Assembly: GCA_029207755.1 (NCBI GenBank)
Contig: JARCOQ010000012.1
Coordinates: 23,795,740-23,859,739 of the forward strand
Reading direction: 5' to 3'
Source of the DNA: Chamaea fasciata
Taxonomy: Eukaryota > Chordata > Aves > Passeriformes > Sylviidae
DNA: 64,000 nucleotides
Positions within the stretch are counted from its first letter, which is position 1; each line of letters begins with the position of its first letter. Below the pieces are notes generated by a model. The model was not told the DNA's origin and made no database searches. It saw only the letters and a program-made list of their open reading frames with translations. Shown here piece by piece: positions 13,264 through 25,469 of this stretch. The position numbers and the translations under genes are program-made.

Positions 13264-13745
13264 CTGTCTGTTTGGCCAGGGTAACATCCAGTGAACATGT
13301 AAAGAGGACTCTGCTATTTGCTTGACCTGTCTGTTTGGTCGAGACAACATCCACTGAACATGCAAAAAGGGACTCTGCTATGGATATACCAACTATCAAG
13401 CATCTACCATCTGAAGAAAGCATGGACCAAGGCCCAAACTGGGGGTGATAACGAAGACACGGGCAAGAAACACGCATGCTCTACAAAGGCGGACCCAAGC
13501 AGGGGCCATGCAGAACAGTTCCTGGAATATGGAAACTAGTTTATGGAAAAATATGAATATTCAACAGACTGATGCAATAGAAAGGGTATTTAAAGTATGA
13601 CTTTGATATAGCAGTGTGTGGACTTGGCTGAGTGCCAAGTCACCCAGCCGTCCGTACTTTGCTTTTTTTAATCTCTCTTGTCTTATCATTTTATTAAATT
13701 TATTTTTTAAATTTTACATAGAAAGTGAATGTCGTTTTTCACAAT
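13255..13745 (+). mobile_element. LTR-like block with duplicated enhancer-like unit
   Basis: The order is LTR-like: a tandem repeat, then a GTATTTAAAG promoter motif near 13589, then ATTAAA polyadenylation-like motifs near 13693, then TTTTTCACA at the right end. I found no target duplication, so the boundaries and the call are provisional. Confidence 0.5.
13264..13381. repeat. Two tandem ~55-bp units, period 63
   Basis: Unit 1 (13264-13317) and unit 2 (13327-13381) both begin CTGTCTGTTTGG, contain AACATCCA and TGAACATG, and end GGACTCTGCTAT. The duplication sits at the left of an LTR-like block, where LTR enhancers are often duplicated. Confidence 0.8.
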
Positions 13746-14598
13746 AATGAACAGAATTACAAACATAATCACATAGCCACATCAACACATCAAAATTAGA
13801 CAGAATTTGAATATGATGTTATAGTTTATCAGCCTTCCATGCCCTCATGAAAATATAATTTGAATTGTGGCATTCCTACTATTTGTTTCTTTTTTTAATC
13901 AAAGTGAATAATATCTTTTAATCTGAAGAAGCAGCAGAATAAACCACAGAGCAAAGACCTAAACGCTGAGTTCAGGGGTGCAGCCAAAAGACCATAACAT
14001 AAGAAAACTCCACTAAAAATGTTAATGAGAAAGAATGAAAAGAAAACAATCTAAAATCCAGACTCCTGTTTTCAGAAATAAGCTAGAGATATTTCCTTCC
14101 TACTGGCTGATCACTGTTCATCTTACCCTGACTAAACATCCTGAACCTTCTCCTTTACAAAGCTTAACATTTTATTTATTTACTTATTGATAGAGATATG
14201 AATTTATAGAAGTATGTATTTATCTTTATCAACAGTTTTTAACAAAAAAAAAAAGCAGTGCCCACATTTCTTTTAACTTCATTACTATGGCTGTTGATAG
14301 ACCAAATTAAAAGTGTATGTGTCTTTGAGAGAAATTTTTTCAGTGTTACCTCACCAAAAAAACTTCCAAAAATACAGATCATGATTTTGTGACTATTTCT
14401 CAAATTTTAAGGGCATGTTTTTAAAGAGAAAAGATTCTTTAACTGTTAGTGATAGTAGTCTTCAAATCTGTGATCTCTGAGAGTCTGAATTTTTGTGCAA
14501 CCTACGCTGTCCAGTGGTCAAGAGGAGTGGTTGCAAAAATGACAGTAATTCAACAGCCCCCTTGCATTAAATTTTCTTTCTAATTGTTATGAGTAAGG
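13746..14598. other. Unique non-coding sequence
   Basis: AT-rich sequence with no gene or repeat that I recognise. Confidence 0.5.
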
Positions 14599-15213
14599 TG
14601 TGGTGATTGGCTTATGCAAATGAGGAGGAGTTATTAAGTATGGTGGGGGGAAGTTTTCTTGGGGTTTGCAGTTCTTTTGACATGTACTTTTGTTGTTCCA
14701 GTATAGTTTTGAATTTTTCCCTGTTTTCCTCCCTCCCCTTTCGTGGTTACTGCCTGGCAGCTGTGGCTGACATAGCCGTAAAAACATTGGGGGGGGGCGG
14801 GGGGTGAGTGTATACTTGCCCCTTGTAAGAGGCAGCAGGGAGTGGGGGACACTTGTTGCTAGGAGGCCTGGCAAGATAAGATCACACCACCCAGTCAGGA
14901 GAGGAGAAAGGCTGCACAAATGAAAGGCAGAGAAAGACTGATTGACAGGCCTTGGGAGGAACCAAGTATACATAGCTGGGCAAAGCTATGGGCTGTGGGC
15001 GTGGCCAGAAGGCCAGATATGGACTGCTCATGAATATTAATAAGGAAGGTGCAATCTCAGTGCATAAAAGGTGGAGATACCATTTTGTGAGCCTGAACCT
15101 CTTGGTGGGCAGGAGTCCCATCCACCTCCCAGTGCTATTCCCCCTTTGCTCTGTAATTTTAATGGGTTCTAATTAAATTTTATTTACTCATTCCCACCTG
15201 GGGTTTGACTCAT
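14599..15213 (+). mobile_element. LTR-like block with CCAAT and octamer motifs
   Basis: The left part contains an inverted CCAAT box followed by the octamer ATGCAAAT (about 14605-14622). A GCATAAAAGG promoter motif lies near 15062 and an ATTAAA signal near 15172. A G-rich tract occurs at 14789-14804. The order fits an LTR on the plus strand, but I could not match a target duplication. Confidence 0.45.
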
Positions 15214-17220
15214 TTTTAGCACTATTTTAATGTTTTTTTATACTTCCTTAGCAGAAAGAAGTCATTATACAGAGATCAATTTACATTCTTTTGGTTAGAT
15301 GATCCCAGTTTCCTTTTATCCATATTAAATGTTAATTAAAGGATGTTCAAATGCATATGGATTTTAAATGTACTTGAACTTGGCCCAAGGATTCCTTTGG
15401 CATTGGTTAAGAGGATGGAAAGAATGAATGACCGCACAATCCCCAATTCCTTCTCAATAAAGCAAAAATAGAGAAATGATGATCTAGAATATGTGAATTA
15501 TTATCTCAGCTGAATGCCCAGTCCCCTGATTCTTCTCTCATCCCGCTGGAATTCCTTCCGGTGATATTTTATCCAGGATTTTCCTCAGTCTTTGGTACTT
15601 CTCTTCATTCCTATTCAAAAATTTCAGCCCTGGAAACTATCAGGCAGCTGTTGGAGGTACTGTTGGAAGAAAAATAACTTCAATCTAATTTTTGTGTTGT
15701 TCCACATAAACCATATTTTTTTACCCCTAAACATACATTAAAATACAAGAATTTTGTTAACTTACTTCAGAATAAAGAGTCTTTAAATACCGGATTTATT
15801 CAGTGTTTACCAACTACTTTTTGATTTATAAAAAAATAGATTATTTGAAAGTTACTTACTTTATACTAAGAAATTAAAGTAAACCACATAAGCATTTCAA
15901 GTTGTTAATATCCTGGTAACCATATAAGTACTGTGAAATGCTAATTTATTTTACTGCTCTGTAACTTCTGTGTGTTCAAACAGGATAATACCACTGGCTA
16001 ATTGACACAACCACAATTATACTGAATAATCTCAGAGAAAAACCAACATGGAAACCAGCAAGCAGCCATGATATCACAGCTCTAAAAACACTAATATCCA
16101 TATTAAAATGAAAACAAAATCTAAAGGCAGAACATGGATAAAGAGAGTAGTTCTTACTGAACACAGGAACAAGTTTCCTGGAGAAGACAAGGAATGTCCA
16201 TCCCGGCAGGATAAAAACACCATGGACCCTGAATCTTTCTATAATATTCCTCTCACACAATATGAATAAATGTAATTTGTTGTTATTCACCTGTTTCAGG
16301 TAGTCTTAATGAAGGTTATCTGAGCTCAATACATATAAAAATTAAATGAAAAATTAAATTACATTAAGCACACATATATATTTACACAAATTTGCTTTGA
16401 GCTTCATTTTCATGCAACTAGCTTGTAAACTTAGACAGGAGTAAACTGTGGTCAGAAGGATAAAAAATTGAAGTAGATTATTATCATTTTTCTTGGAACA
16501 GGTTTTATGCATAGAACTTCCCAGAGTTTACTGCTAATATAGTGAGTTAATCCACTGAATTTACTAAATGAGAGTTTGGTCTGCAGTTTACTGATACAGT
16601 AAAGCATCATACCTATCATCAAGCTGGTTTTATAATATCCATATTCAAGATTTTTAACTTGTCTTTTGGTGTAGTATATATAGTTTTTTTAACTTTTATA
16701 TGTAGTTCCTTATTTTTCTAAGGTTCAATGATCAGCAACAAACAACACAGAGTACTTCAGTTATGCACTGAAAGTGAGAATAAGATTATTAATGAAGTAG
16801 ATACTAATGTGAGGCATAAGGTATATGTTTTTATCATTTTGTATTTCTTGATATTAAGAACTAATTCATCAATACATAGGTATTTTATGTGATCTCAGCA
16901 AAAGTTAGCAGAGATTCTGCATTTTCTTCTCAGAAGTGGAATATAATCCTGATTCTCACCTCTTGCATACTACAGTCTCTTCATGGCACAGATGAATCTG
17001 CTGAGAAATGAAGACAGGGGCACCATGACTTGATGTTATATTTTTTTTTAAACAGCCAAGTTGTGCATTATCTCAGTTCCTTCTATCAAAGCTGCCATTC
17101 CTGACTTCGTAATTGAATGTTTCATGTTCATTAATAATGCATTTCTGTAGTAGTACTTTGGTAGGTAGATTAGAGTTATCATTGCTGGACTACACTGAAA
17201 ATGGTGTTCCATATTCCAGA
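15214..17220. other. Unique non-coding sequence
   Basis: About 2 kb of AT-rich sequence. The open frame at 15976-16290 on the minus strand has no recognisable domain and is not supported as a gene. Confidence 0.5.
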
Positions 17221-17630
17221 CTATCTCTGCTGGGAGGAAAGGCTGGGAGACTTGAGATTGTTCACCCTGGAGAGGAGAAGTTTTGGGGTGACCTCATTGT
17301 GGCCTTCCAGGGCCTTGAAAGACCTACAGGAAAGATGGAGAGAGACAATTGACAAGGGATGGAGGGACAGGACACAGGGAATGGCTTCCCACTGCCAGAG
17401 GGCAGGGTTAGATGGGATATTGGGAAGGAATTGTTCCCTGGGAGGGTGGGCAGGCTCTGGCACAGGGTGCCCAGAGAAGCTGTGGATCCCTGGCAGTATC
17501 CAAGGCAAGGTTGAACATTGGGGCTTGGAGCAGCCTGGGACAGTGGAAGGTGTCCCTACCCTTGGCAGCTGGATGTGCTTTAAGGTCCCTTCCAGCCCAA
17601 ACCACTCTGGGATTCAATCCCAGCCAAGCC
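17221..17630 (+). mobile_element. CR1 LINE fragment, 3' end
   Basis: A well-preserved CR1 3' region: CTGCTGGGAGGAAAGGCTGG at the left, TGACCTCATTGTGGCCTTCC in the middle and CTTTAAGGTCCCTTCCAGCC at the end. It is 5'-truncated, on the plus strand, and closely similar to the copy at 49580-50090. The several open frames on both strands here are by-products of the repeat. Confidence 0.9.
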
Positions 17631-18178
17631 TCTGAATCAGCATCAGTGACATGCCCTGCTGAGATTGGAACTCTGTATTCACGGATTTTTCCCCAGCATT
17701 TCCTCTAATGCTACAGTATTTGGGGGTGATATTTTCAGCTTTTAAAAAGGAAATTCTCATTAAAATTTTCACTGTATCATAAAGCTCTTACACTAGATAT
17801 TTAATTATAACAACTTCTGATATGCTGTATTTATTCATACTTACTTTTTCGTGATATCATCTTCTTGCCCTAACAGAACTGAAAGTATTACTCAGCTGTG
17901 TGGTTTGGGTCACCATGTTATGTTTTATTCAAAGCTTTAACAAATAAAAAAGCTCAGAAACACAATTAGCTGCTTGTTACCACTTTGCATTAACCTTCAA
18001 CTTTAGAATGGCTCCCACAAAATTTAGGATCATATCCTAACTCATATATTATACATGGACGCATTTACCACACATTGTCAACATAAGAACTCTGAGCATT
18101 TGGCATTTTGGAAATGATGCAGTAGAGCAAATGCCACCCTTATGGGAATATATTATTTTAAAGATTGAAATACAAGCC
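17631..18178. other. Unique non-coding sequence
   Basis: I see no gene or repeat here. Confidence 0.5.
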
Positions 18179-19333
18179 TGTCTTGGTTTAGATAGACAGG
18201 TATTTGCCAGGGAAGATTGGAGTATCCCTTGGAATGTGAGCCTCTCTCCTTTCTTTTCTAAATTATTTTAAATTTGCAATTAAAAGGCTGTCGGGCAAAG
18301 ATTTTGGGAATAGGTATAGCAGATATAGGCTGTAATTGAATCACCGAGACTGGGCCTCATTGCTGAGGCCTCTGGGCCTCAGCACTGAGGCCTATAAGAG
18401 TTTGTGGCGCAGATGGAAATTCAGTGCCAAGAGTGTGGCGCAGTTAGAATTATAGTTTAAGGTGTTAGCAAGGGTCAGAGGGTTTTCTAGTAGTTAGCAA
18501 GTACAGTAATTAGTGTGGACACAGTAGCTGCCTTAAAATTTTATTAAACATTAAGTGTTTGCATTTTTCCCTGTGCTGTATGCCAGTGAGAATACACCTG
18601 TAAATGTAAACCATGTACAACTGTATAAAACCTGCCATCTAACATAGAATAAATGAAGAAGGTAGCATTAATAATATTGATTGGATCTGTGTTTTTGCTC
18701 TCTCCCCAACTCCCCGTTTATTTTAGGGTCACCTCGTTATTAATAGGTATAGTAGTTTTTTATTAGGGATATAAAAATACAAATGTTATAGTACAGAAGA
18801 ATAAGCAAGCAAGCAAAAAAAACAGTAAAATTCTAGAAAACCCTGACAGAGTTAGAAATACAACTTGACACTCTGTTGGTCAGGGTGTTGGAAGCAGTCC
18901 AAAGTAAGCCTTTTTGGAGTGGCAGATGTGGTTCTGTTGGAGTAGAGATGGTCTCGTCGAAAAAGGGTCTAGTAATGGTGAGATGGGTTCGGTCTTCCTC
19001 CAGGAATCTGGTGGAAAAATGGACAACTGGTGACACTTGTGGGTCCTTTTACCTAGGTGAAGATGGTTTGGCTTCCCCTCCCTGGGTAGACCATCTTCAA
19101 ATGGTATGATGTGTCCTGTCATTGGTGAGCTTTAATGGTCTATTAGCAGAAGATATTTCCATGGGGGTAGTGGAATAGTGGAACAATGAACAGAGATAAG
19201 CAACATTGCACCATCTGATAATCAACACTGACTCATTTGGCCAGAGATAAGCAACACTGCATCACCCGGTTTCAACACATGGAATAGAATAACTTGCCTT
19301 TTTTTTTTTTTTTCTGGTTACAAATCCAAGACA
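18179..19333 (+). mobile_element. ERVL-type solo LTR interrupted by another LTR piece
   Basis: It starts TGTCTTGGTTTAGATAG and ends AAATCCAAGACA. The 5-bp duplication AAGCC flanks it exactly (18174-18178 and 19334-19338). It belongs to the same family as the LTR at 44191-44957, which lies on the opposite strand. A foreign segment, listed separately, interrupts it at about 18320-18745. Without that segment it is about 730 bp. Confidence 0.9.
18320..18745 (+). mobile_element. Nested core fragment of the ~1 kb LTR family
   Basis: This segment matches the central part of LTR copies A and B (about 12226-12620 in copy A), including the TATAAAA and AATAAA region, but is clearly more diverged. It lacks both ends of that LTR. 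The identical 11-bp sequence AATAGGTATAG lies at 18309-18319 and 18742-18752. Part of the right repeat may belong to the host LTR. Confidence 0.75.
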
Positions 19334-20180
19334 AAGCCCTTGTAAAAATTTGAACTTCCTTTCATTCTGAAAGTTTCCAAAATCTATTGAAGTCATGCAT
19401 GATTGATCACTCCAGGCAAAATGTTCTTTCTCTTTGCTTTAGGTCAAGAAATAGAAAGTTAAAATTCCGTAACTTTTGCACCTAATAATTGTAATTATAG
19501 CACAAATATTTCAATTTTCAGTGAAGAGCAGCTACACTTAAGTTTGACAACAAGAGCAGAAGATGCCACAGAAAATTCTAGATTGCTAGATTTCCAGGCA
19601 CCATGAATTGCTCTTTATTTAATTTTAAGAAACAACTACAGAATGCTACTCTAACTGTAGTGCTTTCATGGAACAGGAAAATCAGAACTGCAATTATATA
19701 ACCAGAATTCTTCATTTACACTGGTGTATAAGGCAAAAATATCAACATGCATGTGATGTGCAAGGGCTCTGGAATGAGAAGCTCTATAAAATAGAGAATT
19801 TGGCATTTCTTGGAGAATGAGATGATACCTAACCAGAAAAATTTCTTACAGACCATTTTCTGCAAAACGTCTTGTTCTTGCTGTGTTTTTCTCAAGGGAA
19901 GATAAGAACCTTGCAGGAGAACAGTGTGGACTAAAAGGATGCAGGAGAGGCAATTTATGATCTTTTCTTATTGTATGAGAAATGCATCTGTTATTATAGT
20001 GGGAGATGGGACCTTGAAAGGATCTTTTGAGTGTTACTACACCAAAAATAATAGTTAAATAATAGTTAAAAGTCCTTTTGGACTGTTCCCTCAGCTTCTT
20101 CTCAGCTTCTTTAGCAGAAGGATAATAAGGATGTCCAAGTGCTTGATTTGGCAGCCATGAAAACAAACGAACAAAATACT
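19334..20180. other. Unique non-coding sequence
   Basis: I see no supported gene. The minus-strand open frame at 19846-20166 has no recognised domain. Confidence 0.5.
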
Positions 20181-20345
20181 CATAGAATCATGGAATTATA
20201 GAAGGGACCCACAAGAATCATCCAGTCCAACTCCTGTCCCTGCAGAGACAACTCAACAATCCTATCCTGTGCCTGAGAGCATTGTCCAAATGTTCCTGGA
20301 GCTCTGGTAGCCTTGGACTTTCCAGACTGAAGTTCAGCACTTCTA
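20181..20345 (-). mobile_element. CR1 LINE fragment, 3' terminus
   Basis: On the plus strand it begins CATAGAATCATGGAATTATAG and continues ATCATCCAGTCCAACTCC, the reverse complement of a CR1 3' terminus. It is a short, diverged, minus-strand remnant. Confidence 0.75.
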
Positions 20346-21504
20346 AAAGGTGCTCAGCATCAATAAAAATGAAGTCTAAAAGCAGAGAATGTTTTATCTG
20401 AAAGTCTCAGCATATGATTTTTTTGAGTTTAAAGCTTCAGTAAGACAAAATTTTCTCTATTAGAAGATGTGTCCCAACTGACATTCAAACAGCTTTTCAT
20501 CTTTAATAGGTAGTTGTATTTTAATTTCATAATAAAATATTAGGGATATTTTAAAAACCTCTAAAGCATGATACTAAAAATTTTCAGGTGCTCTTGCACT
20601 TTTATAAAACATATTTGAACTGTTCCTAAAACAAACCTGGGAAGAGAAAATGTTCCAAAGCTCACTTTACTTCAGGATACTGTGCAACATCTGGACAAAA
20701 ATTCTTCCAGTTACTAGCAAGTCTTTATGCTGCAGTAAGGAGATTACCAGAAAAAGCTCTTCACTGTCATTCTCAAGCTGAAATGAGTTTAGAAATTAAT
20801 CTTTTATTAAATTCTATTTAATGAGATTTCTGCTAAATGCTGCAGATCGCATTTCCTTTACCCAGCTTGAAGAAAGTTTGCACTTCCATGCTCATTCAAA
20901 TGTTTTGGGGAAAGATGAGCTGTGCTCCCCTCACATAGAGGGAAAAATCTGTCCAGATTCCAATGTATCCATGGTGTGCACAGGCACACTTTCCTTCCTG
21001 CCAGTGCTCTCCTCTGACACAGGCACTGGAATGGTTACCAGGTGTCTGCAAACAGATGGGGTTGCTTTGAAACAGAGCTGGGGCCAGCAGGGAGAGGGTC
21101 TGAGGGAAAGGTGGATCACCCAGACTTTCAAACCTGCCCCTCTTGGTTTGTGGAATTTTTTTCCTTTTTTTCCCCCCTCCTTTTTTAAAAGTAAGTGATA
21201 GCAATATTCACAAAGTTGACTTTTGCACTGTAAGGACCACGGGAAAAATTAGCAAGACCACCTGTTCATGGAGATACATCTTGTTCCTTGCTATGTCTGT
21301 GTGGAAAAGGCCCTCAGTTCACCCTTCTCCTGCAGCTGCAGATCAGAACAGAAGAAAGGAGTTCTGAGTGCTGGTACAGATAAGACATTTGTAGCTGGAC
21401 TCATTTCCCACAACTATTTCAGTTTATGTGCTGAACATAAAGTAAAAAATATCTTAACAACTGCCAGAATTCTTATATTAGTAGAATTTTTACAGCACAG
21501 CAGG
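20346..21504. other. Unique non-coding sequence
   Basis: I recognise no gene or element. The overlapping plus and minus frames at 20821-21204 carry no domain. Confidence 0.5.
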
Positions 21505-21965
21505 GAAAGGGACCTCCTGGAGAGGGGCCAGCTGAGGTTGTGGAGCTGAGGAAGGGCCTGGAGCATCTCTGTGCCCAGGAGAGGCTGAGAGAGCTGGGGC
21601 AGCTCAGCCTGGAGAGGAGTCCCAGCTGGGAGGGACCCTCAGCCCTGGGTGTCCCTGCATCTCCCTGTCTGTCCCTGGGTGTCCCTGTGTGTCCCTGGGT
21701 GCAGGGAGGAGCAGAGCAGGCCCAGGCTCTGCTCCAGGCACAGCAATGGCCCCAGAGCCACGGGCAGGGCTGAGCCCAGGAGCTGCCCCTGCACAGGAGG
21801 CACAACTTCTGCCCTGGGCAGTGCCCAGCCCTGAGCAGATTGTGCACAGAGGCTGTGGAGTCTCCTCCCTGGGGATATTGCAGAGCCCTGTGCACACACT
21901 GCTGTGCCCTGTGCTCTGGGATGGCCCTGCTGGAGCAGGGAGGTGGTATCAGAGGAGCCCCTGTG

Positions 21966-22569
21966 TGAAATATCCCCCTGCAGCCCCCCGGGGCTCTTTG
22001 GCTAGCTCAGTTCCTTGAGAGGCTTTGGAGGAATATCTCAGGGACAAGACAAAAGATTCCAAAAGAGGCTCTTCCCCCAGAATTAGTCCAAGGCATTTAT
22101 TCTCAAAGGTTTCCAGCGGGGAAAGAGAATGAACAAGGAAGAACAGGGCCTTATCTAGTCTCCTGCTCAGGAAAAGATAACTGGACTTCAGCCAATTAGG
22201 CCAAGAAAGGAAGGAAGAGTAAAACCACATGGTTACATGTCGCCAGTAGGGACACGAAAGAATCACACTCACCCAACAGGTTGAAGTGAGGAAAGAAAAA
22301 AGGGCTGTTTATTGTCGGTTTTGGGTTTAAATAGGATTTGGAGTTTGGTTTAGGATTGGAGGACAAAGGGGACACTTCTCTGACTCTAGTGGTCATCTCA
22401 GAAGTCTATCACATATTGGTATGTGAAAATAATCTACTTGTTTATGTTACATCCGTGAGAAACTCCACTAGAAATAAGTAAACAGTCATCAGAAGGCTGA
22501 AAATCAGGACGACAGTTACATACTTCAGGGGTCCTGGGGGGAAAAACCATTCCCCAAAGAAATACAACA
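21966..22569 (-). mobile_element. ERVK-type solo LTR inside the CR1
   Basis: It starts TGAAATATCC and ends AATACAACA, with the exact 6-bp duplication CCTGTG (21960-21965 and 22570-22575) that also reconnects the CR1 sequence. Without the LTR nested in it, it is about 321 bp. TTTATT near 22096 reads as AATAAA on the minus strand, which sets the orientation. Confidence 0.85.
22238..22514 (-). mobile_element. Second ERVK-type solo LTR, nested in the first
   Basis: A 277-bp LTR starting TGTCGCCAGTAGGG and ending CAGGACGACA, with the exact 6-bp duplication GTTACA (22232-22237 and 22515-22520). CTGTTTATTG near 22307 gives AATAAA on the minus strand. This is the third level of a nest: CR1, then LTR, then LTR. 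Confidence 0.88.
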
Positions 22570-22615
22570 CCTGTGGGCCCCTCCAGCCTGACCCATCCTA
22601 GGATTTTGTGACACT

Positions 22616-24371
22616 GATGTTAATTTTAATTCTAATTGCAGCAAGACCTTATTAGAAATTTTTGTGTGCAAAAGTATATAAGAAACTTAGCCCAGAAAGG
22701 AGTCAAAGTAATGGCTGTAAAATTTGAATAGTTGATAGAATTGAGTAAAACTGATATGGGAAGTATGGTATCCCCAGTGGCTGAATTAAAACAAAAGCTG
22801 CTGTCTAAGGAGACGTAGCACTAACATCTGGTTACATATTTAATTGAGCACTTACTCTTTAAAAAGCATTTATCACTGAAACCTGTTTTCAAATTCCCAG
22901 TGTGGGTATTCTATAACTAAGATCATTAAACAGAAATGTTATGAACCAGAGGCAGGAGAGCACTGCAAGTGCAAGTGCCAACAAAATATAGGAAATGTGA
23001 GATGGCAGGAATTATGATTTTGTTGGTTGTTTGAGGGGTTTTCTCTAGTTATGGAATATTTTAGTATTGTAGCACTGAGCCCACACATGAACAGAATAAT
23101 CCATACTGCCCAGGGTTACTTCAGCAAATTACAATCACACAAAATCTGTTCAGAGTGGATGTGACTTGGGTTTTTCCTTGAATATGCCTCCTACATTCTG
23201 AAGAGCAAAGCTAAGTGAAGCCTTCTATGTTCTCTAATAACTTTGATTAACCTGGCATATTATATAGTTTGATATGTGTAAGTCATGTTTGAGAATTACA
23301 CAGTAGCACACCCAGTCATACACAGCTTTCTTCTTCTCCCTCCATAAAAAACCTGAGGCAAAAGTATCATGAACATTAAAAATGGCTTAGATTTCACCCT
23401 CTTCCTTCCTAGGTTTGGCTGAGAGAAAATGTCTCAGTCTCTCTTTAGTTTCTGCACAACCTCTATTAAAAATTCTCTCACTCTTTAAAAAATATAACCA
23501 TAACCAGAAAAAAAAAAAAAAAAGTCATTATACTGTCACAGACTTTGGAGAGCTTCACCAAAGGAAAATTTGTTCCCTGTCAATATATGACCCTAAATGA
23601 ATTGGGAGGAAAAGACATTCTGGAGGTGACATTACACAGAAATAATATTTCCATACAGAAATTCATGTGGGAAATTTAGTAGGTGACTAAAATTATTTTC
23701 TGGAATGTATTCCATGATCAATTCTATTTTTTCAAATCTCAAGGAAAAGAAAAGTAAACCAAATCTGTAAAAGATGCATACAGTGAGGAAAATGAAATAA
23801 GTGAATCAACTTGCCACATAATTAGAATGAAAGAAGAAATGCTACATAAAACATGCAGACTTTATAAAAATACAGGACAAATATACCACAGAACACTGGG
23901 GAATAAATCAGCCAAACTGCTGAACTGCTGCAAAACTTCTTCAGCTTCCTCCTTGTTTTGTTCTGTGCTGTTTGAATGGCAATGGATGAGCAGCAGGGTG
24001 ACATGACTGGTAATCACACAGCTCACCACTGCTGGCAGCAGGGCAATGTTGGGTTCACATCCATCTCCCTGGGAAAGTTATTTACAACCCAACTGGCACA
24101 AGGAGCAGGGAGGGCTTTAGTTCATGGCGTTGCAAAAGAACATTTCAGTGATTGCATTCTCTGAAAAATTTCCCTTCCCATCACTTGATCAACAACAACA
24201 AAAGAAAAGCAGAACCAATTCTTCCCTGGGGTTCACAGGCTAAGCTGGAATGAAAGCAAAAACAACAAACAACCCACATTTTCATGGAGTTGAAACACTG
24301 ATAGGTGTTAGAGATACATGATGGATGGGTGGGACTGAAGCAGCTGATCACGATTCTTTACCCTTAATCAA
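22616..24371. other. Unique non-coding sequence
   Basis: There is a poly(A) run at about 23508-23523. I recognise no gene. Confidence 0.5.
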
Positions 24372-24655
24372 AGAGTCACAAACTGGTTTTGGTTGGGAGA
24401 GACCTTAAGGCTCACCCAGTGCCATCCCCTGCTATGGGCAAGAACACCTTCCACTATCCCAGGATTCACCAAGCCCCATGTCCAGCCTAGCTCTGGACAC
24501 TTCAAGGGTTCCAGGGGCAGCCACAGCTTCTCCGGGCACCCTGTGCCAGGACCTCCTCACCCTTCCAGGGAACAATTCTTTCCCAATATCCCATCTATCC
24601 TTGCCCTGTCACTACAGTTTGAAACTGCTCCCCTTGTTCTGCCCCTTTAGGTCCT
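24372..24655 (-). mobile_element. CR1 LINE fragment, 3' end
   Basis: The plus strand reads TTTTGGTTGGGAGAGACCTT, then GGGCAAGAACACCTTCCACT, then CTTCTCCGGGCACCCTGTGC, the reverse complement of a CR1 3' region. It is 5'-truncated and on the minus strand. Confidence 0.88.
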
Positions 24656-25469
24656 TGTAAATAATACAGGGCACACTTTCCACTGAAATTTTAAGACTTT
24701 CAAAGTTTCCTCATTCCTGCTGCTTCCTTGGGTGACTTGTAAACACATTCCAGTATATTCTCCTTACTTATATCACAGTATGCAACTGCAACCATATCTT
24801 TCTTCAAAATGAAGTTAAAATCTGTAAGAAAGAGGGTACCATGAAGGTCATGGTATTGTTATCAGATACTAATTTTAATAGAGCAGAATTGATGTGAATG
24901 AATGATAAACACTAAGAAAATTATTTGAAAGGAGAAGTAAAAGAGTATTAAAACTGGAGAACCTAAGTTAACTAGGGCTGTTAAAAAGTTTATCAGTATG
25001 TAAATGAAAGGAAAACAAAATAATCCCAAATCTCAAGTAATGTTATTCACAAAGCTATGAAAGAATTATTATCAGCTAATTTTATGCATCTTTCATTTGT
25101 TTTGTATTACAAAGATTTGCAAAAAGTTCATATAATTCAGCAGCCAATATAGATAATATGTTTGCTAAAATATGAAACCCCTGGCTATTCATTTCCTAGG
25201 GACTGATGAAATACATTATCAGGCTGTACATTGTAAAACAGACAAATAATGTTAGAATGTAAAAAAAAATCATGTAAACATAACAAATATCATCCTGACC
25301 AACAAACAAATCAAGTGCCAAGTAAACGTCTGACAATTTTTTGCTGAAAAGCAGCAATCTGCTTTCAGTGAAGGAAAGAACGAAGTTCCCAGATTGACTT
25401 AATTTATTGTGATTTGTAATCACAATTTGTTTTCACCATCTTGGAATTAAAGTCAGGGACCAATCCCAC
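24656..25469. other. Unique non-coding sequence
   Basis: AT-rich sequence with nothing recognised. Confidence 0.5.

Larger units (their letters stand above)
21505..22615 (+). mobile_element. CR1 LINE fragment carrying nested LTRs
   Basis: It begins with the CR1 phrases GGAGAGGGGCCAGCTGAGG and AGAGAGCTGGGGCAGCTCAGC. It continues to about 21965, is interrupted by an LTR (21966-22569) and resumes at 22570 with GGGCCCCTCCAGCCTGACCC, ending near 22615. A small GTGTCCCTG-rich minisatellite lies at about 21648-21705. The GC-rich open frames across it on both strands are not genes. Confidence 0.85.

Noticed and set aside
21473..21897. GC-rich frames of 86-140 codons on both strands
   Set aside because: They overlie a CR1 fragment and a GTGTCCCTG-rich minisatellite. 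Long frames in all phases reflect GC content.
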